In this document: one piece after another, positions 1 to 5,410 of the stretch
Layout of the letters: every line of letters starts with the position of its first letter
Position numbering within the stretch: position 1 is the first letter of the stretch
NCBI GenBank assembly: GCA_030619215.1
Contig: JAUXBV010000219.1
Span: 1-6,198 of the forward strand
Reading direction: 5' to 3'
DNA: 6,198 bases
From: Fibrobacterota bacterium
GTDB lineage: Bacteria; Fibrobacterota; Chitinivibrionia; Chitinivibrionales; JANQEN01
Notes under the pieces: generated by a model
Database searches by the model: none
What the model saw: only the letters and a program-made list of their open reading frames with translations
What the model was told of the DNA's origin: nothing
Position numbers and translations under genes: made by a program

Positions 1-1527
1 AGGGGACGCTTCGATGCCTTGGACGATGTGACTGACGCGCACAATACTCGGAGTATGACTGTCCTGGATTTCGCGATTGCACCACGGCAGCTGGCAAGGT
101 TGAAGGTTGACATTATTGAAGCGGGATTTCCGATTTCATCACCCGGTGATTTTGAGTCTGTTCATGCAATTGCGGAAAAGATAAAGGGGCCGGTTATCTG
201 CGGCCTGGCACGTACCGTTGAAAAAGACATACTTGCCTGTGCAAAAGCAATTAAGCCTGCTGAAAGGGCGCGCATCCACACCTTCATCGGTACGTCTGCG
301 ATTCACACACAAAAGAAACTGCGCCTCTCAGAGGACGCAATACTTGATCTTGTCTCCCGCAGTGTAAAGCTCGCACGTAAGAAATGCAGCGATGTCCAGT
401 TCTCTCCGGAGGATGCAGGCAGAACCGGTATTGATTTTCTTTGCCGTGTTGTTGAAACAGCCATTAAATGCGGCGCGACAACGATAAATATTCCCGACAC
501 GGTCGGCTATACGCTGCCCGATCAATTTGGCGAAATTATCCGGTCGCTGTTTGACAGGGTGCCGAACATTGACAAGGCTATTATTGCCGTACACTGCCAT
601 GACGACCTGGGTATGGCAACGGCTAATTCCATCATGGCGGTAAAATACGGGGCACGGCAGTTAGAATGCACGGTTAACGGCCTTGGCGAACGGGCGGGAA
701 ACGCCGCTCTGGAAGAAATCGTCATGGCCATAAAACTGCGGAAAGATCTTCTGAAAGTTTCCACCGGTGTCAATACGAAAGAGATCATGCGCACCAGCAG
801 GCTCGTCCGTGACCTCTGCGGCGTCCTTATCCAACCGAATAAGGCTATCGTAGGGAGCAATGCGTTCTCTCATTCATCGGGAATTCATCAGGATGGTATT
901 CTTAAATCAAAAAAAACCTATGAAATCATGACCCCGCAGTCCGTCGGCCTGAAAGAGAGCAAGATGAACCTGACCAGCCGCTCCGGAAGCCATATGGTAA
1001 AAGCAAGGCTTCAAAGCCTCGGGTACAGTGAGGACGATTTTACTATCGAAAAGTTTTATCAAAGATTTCTTTCGCTCAGCGATAAAAAAGGTGTTGTTTA
1101 TGACGACGACCTTATTACGTTGATGGAATCGAAATGCGTTGACGATATGAAAGATATCTACAAGCTTAAATACCTTAACGTCTCCAGTGGAACCGGTACG
1201 GTACCTACAGCAACGGTTAAAATTTCGTTCGGCGGTAAAGTTTTTCAGGAAGCGGCTTCCGGTGACGGTGCGGTTGATGCGACAACAAAGGCAATAGACC
1301 GTGTTATAGGATATAAAATCGAAATTCGGGACTTCCAATTAAACGCGATAACACGCGGCAGGGAGGCTCTCGGTAATGTAAAGATAATCGGAAACTCGGA
1401 CGAGGGAACCTTTACGGGAGTCGGTACCAGCACCGATATTGTAGAGGCCTCAGCCTTCGCGTATATGGATATTGTCAATAAAATTGCGCGAATGAAGAAA
1501 TTCGGTAAAAAAACATTAACGGTATAA
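1..1527 (+). CDS. leuA: 2-isopropylmalate synthase, 5'-partial
   Basis: Condenses acetyl-CoA with 2-oxoisovalerate, the first committed step of leucine synthesis (cytosolic). The frame is open to the window edge. The first start-like codon, TTG at 19, gives 502 residues, and residue numbers here count from it. Family-like sequence runs from about residue 12 (SMTV) and is strong from RQLARLKVD (23-31). Visible motifs are GFPISSPGDFE (36-46), the metal-binding HCHDD (192-196), TVNGLGERAGNAALEE (218-233), FSHSSGIHQDG (283-293) and LTSRSGSH (318-325). A LeuA dimer/allosteric domain, the usual leucine-feedback module, spans about 386-500. The oddity is at the start: the family's N-terminal DTTLRDG motif, which supplies catalytic Arg and metal-binding Asp, is not readable in this frame, so the first ~50-90 bases look damaged or divergent. 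The true start is probably upstream of the window. The family call is very secure; the 5' end is not. Confidence 0.95.
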   Translation, partial: RGRFDALDDVTDAHNTRSMTVLDFAIAPRQLARLKVDIIEAGFPISSPGDFESVHAIAEKIKGPVICGLARTVEKDILACAKAIKPAERARIHTFIGTSAIHTQKKLRLSEDAILDLVSRSVKLARKKCSDVQFSPEDAGRTGIDFLCRVVETAIKCGATTINIPDTVGYTLPDQFGEIIRSLFDRVPNIDKAIIAVHCHDDLGMATANSIMAVKYGARQLECTVNGLGERAGNAALEEIVMAIKLRKDLLKVSTGVNTKEIMRTSRLVRDLCGVLIQPNKAIVGSNAFSHSSGIHQDGILKSKKTYEIMTPQSVGLKESKMNLTSRSGSHMVKARLQSLGYSEDDFTIEKFYQRFLSLSDKKGVVYDDDLITLMESKCVDDMKDIYKLKYLNVSSGTGTVPTATVKISFGGKVFQEAASGDGAVDATTKAIDRVIGYKIEIRDFQLNAITRGREALGNVKIIGNSDEGTFTGVGTSTDIVEASAFAYMDIVNKIARMKKFGKKTLTV

Positions 1528-1616
1528 CACGATGGTGAGAATTTGTCTTTAATAAAATAAAAAAGTACGAATTAACACAACTATTTGATTCTGTTTACAA
1601 CAAAGAAGGGAACTTA

Positions 1617-2687
1617 ATGAAATCGTACAACATTGCATTATTACCGGGTGATGGAACCGGCCCTGAAGTGATTCGTGAAGGAGTTAAAGTGCTGGATGCA
1701 GCGTGCTCGGCGCATGACATAAAGCTAAATTATACTGAATATGACTTCGGCGGTGACCGCTACCTGCGCACCGGGGAAACCATTCCCGACAGTGCCGTTG
1801 AGGATCTGAAGGGCTTCGATGCAATTTTTCTAGGGGCAATCGGCCATCCGGATGTAAAGCCAGGTATCCTTGAAGTCGGCATCCTTCTGAAGGTACGTTT
1901 CGCACTCGATCAATACATCAACCTGCGCCCGGTCAAGCTCTACCCGAACGTTGACACACCGCTTAAGGATAAAGGGCCTGAACACATTGACTTTGTCGTT
2001 GTGCGGGAAAATACGGGCGGTATCTACGCCGGTGAAGGAAAGGCCGACGACGTCGGGACGGAGAAGGAAGTCGCGATACAGGTAATGGAATACTCCCGCC
2101 CCGTTGTTGACCGCTGCGTCCGCTACGCATACAATTATACCCGGAAAAGAAACAGGAAAAATATGTGCACTCTTGTCCATAAATGCAATGTGCTTACCCA
2201 TGTCGGAGACCTGTGGGTCAGATCGCACAAGGAGATCGGCGATGCCGAATTCCCTGACATCAAACAGGATTACAACCATGTGGACGCCTGCACCATGTGG
2301 ATGGTAAAAACGCCTGAATATTATGATGTCATAGTAACCGCTAACCTTTTTGGGGATATTATTACCGACCTTGGCGCAATGATTCAGGGCGGCATGGGAA
2401 TCGCGGCAGGAGGCAATATCAACCCGGAAGGGGTCTCCATGTTTGAGCCTATTGGCGGGAGTGCCCCGAAGTATACCGGTACAAATACCATTAACCCGTT
2501 TGCCTCAATCTGTGCCGGTGGTATGATGCTTGAAACACTGGGTGAGGATAAAGCGGCCAGGGCGATTGACAAGGCGGTATATGATGCGTTGGCATCCGGA
2601 AAAATAAAAAGTATGTCGGCCGGCTGTATGGGAATAAGTACACAAGAAGCAGGTGACCTTATTGCCGACTTGGTGGTCTTGTCTTAA
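1617..2687 (+). CDS. leuB: 3-isopropylmalate dehydrogenase
   Basis: Oxidatively decarboxylates 3-isopropylmalate to 2-oxoisocaproate in leucine synthesis. The same enzyme class handles 3-methylmalate in the citramalate route to isoleucine. The 356 residues are full length for the isocitrate/isopropylmalate dehydrogenase fold. LLPGDGTGPEV (8-18) is the N-terminal signature. Substrate and catalytic residues are visible as R94, R104, R130, Y137 (GGIYAGE), K189 (VHKCNVL), D223 and the NLFGDIITD motif with D247 and D251. The ATG at 1617 is chosen because GAAGGG (1605-1610) lies 6 bases upstream and homology begins immediately. The gene is 89 bases after leuA on the same strand, so co-transcription is likely. 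The cofactor loop reads GGSAPKYTG (280-288), with Lys-Tyr where NAD-dependent IPMDHs have Asp-Ile. A related beta-decarboxylating dehydrogenase acting on tartrate or homoisocitrate is less likely beside leuA. Confidence 0.93.
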   Translation: MKSYNIALLPGDGTGPEVIREGVKVLDAACSAHDIKLNYTEYDFGGDRYLRTGETIPDSAVEDLKGFDAIFLGAIGHPDVKPGILEVGILLKVRFALDQYINLRPVKLYPNVDTPLKDKGPEHIDFVVVRENTGGIYAGEGKADDVGTEKEVAIQVMEYSRPVVDRCVRYAYNYTRKRNRKNMCTLVHKCNVLTHVGDLWVRSHKEIGDAEFPDIKQDYNHVDACTMWMVKTPEYYDVIVTANLFGDIITDLGAMIQGGMGIAAGGNINPEGVSMFEPIGGSAPKYTGTNTINPFASICAGGMMLETLGEDKAARAIDKAVYDALASGKIKSMSAGCMGISTQEAGDLIADLVVLS

Positions 2688-2703
2688 CGTACCATGACTT
2701 ATT

Positions 2704-2800
2704 ATCGTCCTCGTCCTCGTCCTCGTCCTCGAAAAAAAATAAAGAAGAGACGAGGACGAGGAGGAGGACGAGGAGGAGGATGAGAAGGGACGAGGACGAT
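2704..2800. repeat. Inverted hexanucleotide repeat (TCGTCC)n / (GGACGA)n
   Basis: The left arm is TCGTCC repeated four times plus TCG (2705-2731). After a 19-base A-rich spacer (2732-2750) comes a complementary but degenerate purine-rich arm (2751-2800) mixing GGACGA and GGA units. The outer 13 bases pair perfectly (2704-2716 with 2788-2800) and so do the inner 12 (2720-2731 with 2751-2762), leaving about 25 unpaired purine-rich bases on the right. The periodicity allows many pairing registers. It begins 16 bases after the leuB stop. There is no T-run, so it is not a textbook rho-independent terminator, although the structure could impede transcription or stabilise the leuB mRNA 3' end. Open frames through it read as Arg-Thr or Ser runs and are not credible genes. 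Confidence 0.9.
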
Positions 2801-2851
2801 TAAAAACATCAGCATATTTATGAAAACATGTCACTCAATAATCACAAAAAC

Positions 2852-2912
2852 ATAAAGAAACACTTTGAAATTTACCCATAGCCCTGTCAGGGTATTTCTT
2901 AGTGTTTCTTAT
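2852..2912 (+). promoter_or_regulatory. Two-part hairpin upstream of cimA
   Basis: Arms AAGAAACACT (2855-2864) and AGTGTTTCTT (2901-2910) pair perfectly over 10 bp. Inside them, past a 2x2 TT/TT internal loop, GAAAT (2867-2871) pairs with ATTTC (2894-2898). After a two-base bulge, ACCC (2874-2877) pairs with GGGT (2890-2893), closing a 12-base loop. An alternative dyad, CCCTG-T-CAGGG (2882-2892), uses the same GGG, so the two structures exclude each other. The element ends 24 bases before the cimA ATG and has no T-run. It could be a 5'-UTR control element, an operator (the near-perfect CCCTGTCAGGG palindrome) or a small interspersed repeat. It resembles no riboswitch or T-box I know. The pairing is seen directly; the function is unknown. 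Confidence 0.5.
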
Positions 2913-2936
2913 ACCTTCAGGTAGAGTAGCAAAATT

Positions 2937-4514
2937 ATGGTAAAAACAAAAAACATCTCAATCTACGACACGACCCTGCGTGACGGCAACCAGGCTATCG
3001 GCATCGGCTTTTCATTAGCGGATAAGCTGAGGATAGCCGAGAGGCTTGATTGCATGGGCCTTCATTATATCGAAGGCGGGTGGCCCAACCCCACGAACCC
3101 AATAGACTGCGATTTTTACAAAGAGATCTCAAAAAGAAAAATGAATGCAAAGGTTGCAGCTTTCGGGATGACCAAAAAGCCGGATACCAAACCGGAAGAT
3201 GACCCTTTTTTAGAAAAGCTTATCAAAGTCAAGGCGCCTGTTGCAACTATTTTCGGTAAATCATGGGATCTGCATGTAAGGGATGTCATTCGTTGCTCCC
3301 TTTCAAACAATCTCGATATGATCGCAGAATCAGTCGCCTATTTGAAAAAAAACAAAGACGAGGTTATCTTTGATGCTGAACACTTTTTCGATGGATACCG
3401 CAACAATAAGGAGTATGCTCTGAAAACGCTTCTTGCTGCACAGGAAGCCGGTGCTGACACTATTGTTCTCTGTGATACCAACGGCGGTATACTTCCCACT
3501 GATTTCCTACATATCTTCCGGGAAGTAAAGAAACATATCGCTACGCCCCTCGGCGTCCATCTTCATAATGATTCCGGCTGTGCAGTTGCGAATTCCTTAT
3601 TGGCTGTGGATGAAGGGGCTGTTCAGGTTCAAGGGACAATGAACGGTCTTGGCGAAAGGTGCGGCAATGCAAATCTCTGCACAATCATCGCCGGGCTTCA
3701 GCTTAAACGGGGTTATGAACTTATCAAACCTTCCCAACTGCAAAAACTTACAGAGGCGTCAATTTTTATCAGCGAGATTGCCAACGTATCCCATGATATA
3801 AGATATCCTTACGTTGGGGAATCCGCCTTTTCACACAAGGGCGGCGCACATGCAGACGGTGTGAGAAAAGTAAGCGAGTCTTTTGAACATATTTCACCTG
3901 ACGATGTCGGGAACAAACGTAATTTTGTCCTGTCTGCACAGGCAGGCAAAGCGACTATTTTAGAAAAACTTAAATATATAAAACCAACCCTCGACAAAAA
4001 CGATCCCCTGGTGGAAATATTGCTTGACAAGATCAAAAAGATGGAGTCCGACGGGTATCACTTTGAAGCGGCGGACGGCACCTTTGAGCTTATTGTCCAG
4101 AGTATCTTCTGCAATTCATCGGAACCTTTTATTGTTAAATCATTCAGAGTTATTGAAGACAAACGGGAAAACAATAAGATCCTCTCCGAAGCCAGTATAT
4201 TAGTTGAAAAGGGAGGAGCGTTTGAACATACGGCAGCAGAGGGCGACGGCCCTGTTGATGCCCTCGATAATGCCCTTCGGAAAGCGCTTTCCAAGTTTTT
4301 CCCTTCCATAAAAGAGGTAAAACTTGAGGACTTCAAAGTCCGGGTGCTTGATGAGCGGGAGGGCACCGCTGCAAAAGTCAGGGTACTTATCGAATCCTCC
4401 GACGGTAAAGAACGCTGGGGCACCATCGGCGTCTCAACCAACATTATCGAAGCGTCGTGGCTGGCGCTCATTGACAGTTTGAAATATAAGTTGATGAAAG
4501 AGGCGAATAAATAA
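2937..4514 (+). CDS. cimA: (R)-citramalate synthase
   Basis: Condenses pyruvate with acetyl-CoA to (R)-citramalate, the first step of threonine-independent 2-oxobutyrate/isoleucine synthesis. The 525 residues match the long citramalate synthase family rather than canonical LeuA. The N-terminal TIM-barrel carries an intact YDTTLRDGNQ (10-19; catalytic R15, metal-binding D16), YIEGGWPNPTNP (44-55, typical of CimA where LeuA has the EAGFP type), the metal motif HLHND (208-212), GTMNGLGERCGNANL (233-247) and FSHKGGAHADGV (298-309). A C-terminal LeuA-type dimer/regulatory domain covers about 385-520, implying allosteric control, usually by isoleucine. The ATG at 2937 sits directly before the conserved N-terminus; a weak Shine-Dalgarno-like AGGT is at 2919-2922. 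It lies 249 bases after leuB, behind two structured elements, so it may be transcribed or regulated separately. Homocitrate synthase or a second LeuA are less likely because of the EGGWP segment and length. Confidence 0.93.
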   Translation: MVKTKNISIYDTTLRDGNQAIGIGFSLADKLRIAERLDCMGLHYIEGGWPNPTNPIDCDFYKEISKRKMNAKVAAFGMTKKPDTKPEDDPFLEKLIKVKAPVATIFGKSWDLHVRDVIRCSLSNNLDMIAESVAYLKKNKDEVIFDAEHFFDGYRNNKEYALKTLLAAQEAGADTIVLCDTNGGILPTDFLHIFREVKKHIATPLGVHLHNDSGCAVANSLLAVDEGAVQVQGTMNGLGERCGNANLCTIIAGLQLKRGYELIKPSQLQKLTEASIFISEIANVSHDIRYPYVGESAFSHKGGAHADGVRKVSESFEHISPDDVGNKRNFVLSAQAGKATILEKLKYIKPTLDKNDPLVEILLDKIKKMESDGYHFEAADGTFELIVQSIFCNSSEPFIVKSFRVIEDKRENNKILSEASILVEKGGAFEHTAAEGDGPVDALDNALRKALSKFFPSIKEVKLEDFKVRVLDEREGTAAKVRVLIESSDGKERWGTIGVSTNIIEASWLALIDSLKYKLMKEANK

Positions 4515-4594
4515 TGGGGTGTTGGAGCCCTAAAGGATTAAAATAATGGAGTGACGGAGTGTTGGATTTTAAAAGGCATTACTCCAGCACTCCA
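4511..4594. repeat. GGAGTG-type degenerate repeat with inverted arm
   Basis: Two related direct units, AATGGGGTGTTGGA (4513-4526) and AATGGAGTGACGGAGTGTTGGA (4545-4566), are followed by an inverted counterpart, ATTACTCCAGCACTCCA (4578-4594). TGGAGTGACGGAGT (4547-4560) is complementary to 4581-4594 at 12 of 14 positions, with a 20-base loop. The repeat overlaps the last bases of the cimA stop codon. The design is like the repeat behind leuB (short G-rich motif iterated, then its complement), but the unit sequence differs. No poly-T follows, so it is a poor rho-independent terminator. It is probably a member of a dispersed intergenic family, which one window cannot prove. Confidence 0.7.
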
Positions 4595-4638
4595 AGTATG
4601 TTTGACTATAGCAAAATGTATATTTACAACATTAAAAT

Positions 4639-4667
4639 CTGACAAAGCAAATTACATTTGTTATACT
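4639..4667 (+). promoter_or_regulatory. Sigma70-type promoter of tmRNA
   Basis: The -35 box CTGACA (4639-4644; consensus TTGACA, 5/6) and -10 box TATACT (4662-4667; 5/6) are separated by exactly 17 bases. The first base of the mature tmRNA acceptor stem (4676) lies 8 bases after the -10 box, so transcription would start at or within a base or two of the mature 5' end. A weaker pair upstream, TTGACT (4602-4607) with TACAAC (4625-4630), also spaced 17, could be a tandem promoter but is much less convincing. Confidence 0.75.
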
Positions 4668-4675
4668 TATTTATA

Positions 4676-5031
4676 GGGGGTGTACTGGTTTTCGACGTAT
4701 TGTGTGAAACACAGGCAGCATGCCGAGGATGTCGGTTGGCCTCGTTAATCATCCGGCAAAACTATAAGTGCAGAAGATTATTCTTATGCAATGGCTGCTT
4801 AATTAATAGCAGCAAACCTCTTTGACGGGTGGCGTTCCCTGTTGATGCGGGTTTAAACGCAGGACGCTGGATATCCGGGGCGCATCGACCGGATATCGAG
4901 ATTAACCGGTGCTGGTTCTGCTGAAAGCCTGTCTATCGGCGTTCGGCAGAATGAGATTAAAAGACAGACTAAGCATGTAGCGGCCTGTCTTGACCGCTTT
5001 GCGGACAGGGGTTCGACTCCCCTCACCTCCA
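4676..5031 (+). ncRNA. ssrA: Transfer-messenger RNA (tmRNA), one-piece
   Basis: tmRNA rescues stalled ribosomes together with SmpB, acting first as alanyl-tRNA and then as mRNA for a degradation tag. The 5' strand GGGGGTG (4676-4682) pairs with CACCTCC (5024-5030) as a 7-bp acceptor stem, with a G3-U wobble, the alanine identity element. The discriminator is A5031. The T-arm is AGGGG (5007-5011), loop TTCGACT, CCCCT (5019-5023). The D-like region CTGGTTTTCGAC is at 4685-4696. Long-range helix P2 is supported by ACAGGC (4711-4716) pairing with GCCTGT (4983-4988). CCTCGTTAATC (4740-4750) and GCTTTGCGGAC (4996-5006) match conserved segments. The tag frame starts at GCA 4770. The length of 356 is normal for a one-piece, non-permuted form. 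No CCA is encoded: GAC follows the discriminator, so CCA must be added after transcription. Confidence 0.96.
4770..4802 (+). other. tmRNA tag reading frame (AEDYSYAMAA, stop)
   Basis: Codons GCA GAA GAT TAT TCT TAT GCA ATG GCT GCT TAA within the tmRNA give the proteolysis tag AEDYSYAMAA. The resume codon GCA follows ATAAGT, in the position and style of known resume sites. The tag ends in hydrophobic AMAA, compatible with recognition by ClpXP-like proteases, whose classic target ends in LAA. At ten residues it is of ordinary length. Assignment is firm because the frame lies in the right place between the 5' pseudoknot region and the downstream helix. Confidence 0.92.
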
Positions 5032-5067
5032 GACTTCGCTTCGCAGCGCGAGCAAGAAGCGAAGTCT
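5031..5067. repeat. 12-bp palindrome abutting the tmRNA 3' end
   Basis: AGACTTCGCTTC (5031-5042) and GAAGCGAAGTCT (5056-5067) form a perfect 12-bp stem around a 13-base loop (5043-5055). The first base of the stem is the tmRNA discriminator A itself, so the palindrome starts exactly at the RNA gene boundary. It might serve as a transcription end or processing structure for ssrA, but no U-tract follows. More likely it is the edge of a palindromic element inserted at, or evolved with, the 3' end of the RNA gene. Confidence 0.8.
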
Positions 5068-5069
5068 GC

Positions 5070-5137
5070 CCCGCCGTAGCTTCAGCGAAGGCGGGCACTA
5101 CAATTTTAGAACCAAGGAGAAGCTACGTCCGGGCGGG
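5070..5137. repeat. REP-like nested inverted repeat before the GIY-YIG gene
   Basis: CCCGCC (5070-5075) pairs with GGCGGG (5090-5095) as a short stem. The same CCCGCC plus adjoining GTAGCTTC (5076-5083) also has an inverted copy, GAAGCTAC (5119-5126) plus GGCGGG (5132-5137), the two halves being separated by five extra bases (5127-5131). Two mutually exclusive foldings are therefore possible. The palindrome is GC-rich, unlike its AT-rich surroundings, and resembles repetitive extragenic palindromes common in uncultured bacterial genomes (from memory, unchecked). It ends 6 bases before the TTG start of the nuclease gene. Confidence 0.65.
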
Positions 5138-5143
5138 CCAATC

Positions 5144-5389
5144 TTGAAATATCTCTACGTATATATCCTCGAATCAATACCACATACTGAACACTATTAT
5201 GTCGGGTTTACAAAAGACCTAAAGGCTCGATTATCCAAGCATAACAATAAACAGGTAAAGCACACGGCCAAATTTGCACCTTGGAAAATAAGAGTTGCTA
5301 TTGCTTTTACAGATGAATCTAAGGCAAGAAAGTTTGAAAAGTACCTGAAAACCGGTTCAGGTAGAGCATTCGCAAAAAGGCATTTCTAA
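5144..5389 (+). CDS. GIY-YIG endonuclease domain protein (UPF0213/URI type)
   Basis: A single-domain GIY-YIG nuclease of 81 residues, full length for the small URI/UPF0213 group. The paired signature appears as YVY (5-7) and YVG (19-21). Conserved R29 in LKARL, H33 in SKHNN, the GKVKHT-like QVKHT (37-41) and the catalytic-position Glu, E65 in FEKYLKTGSGR (64-74), are all present, so it looks catalytically intact. Family members make metal-dependent cuts in DNA; for most stand-alone bacterial ones the biological target is unknown. The start is TTG at 5144, because no ATG lies upstream in frame and the conserved N-terminus KYLYVYIL begins there. No Shine-Dalgarno sits at proper distance; AAGGAGA (5114-5120) is over 20 bases away, so translation may be weak. 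It is preceded by palindromes and the tmRNA and converges with the STAS gene, with a 21-base gap. Confidence 0.88.
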   Translation: MKYLYVYILESIPHTEHYYVGFTKDLKARLSKHNNKQVKHTAKFAPWKIRVAIAFTDESKARKFEKYLKTGSGRAFAKRHF

Positions 5390-5410
5390 ACGCTTCACGC
5401 GCAGTAGGAA

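Noticed and set aside
1543..1571. Promoter between leuA and leuB (TTGTCT, 17 bases, TACGAA)
   Set aside because: The -10 matches only 3 of 6 consensus bases in AT-rich DNA; co-transcription from leuA is simpler.
2704..2800. CRISPR array or rho-independent terminator
   Set aside because: Units are 6 bases with no unique spacers, and no U-tract follows the inverted repeat.
2505..2834. Minus-strand frame across the leuB end and hexanucleotide repeat
   Set aside because: Its Ser-run and Arg-Thr repeats come from reading the DNA repeat, and the rest is antisense to leuB.
4853..5098. Minus-strand open frame of 81 codons over the tmRNA and palindromes
   Set aside because: It is antisense to a well-supported tmRNA and ends in the palindromes; its PAFAEATAGQ-type start is simply a translation of the palindrome. 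Not a gene.
5389..5410. Duplicated tmRNA 3' end or direct repeat closing the GIY-YIG element
   Set aside because: CGCTTCACGCGCAG (5390-5403) only loosely resembles the loop side of the first palindrome; no copy of the tmRNA T-arm/acceptor end is present downstream.
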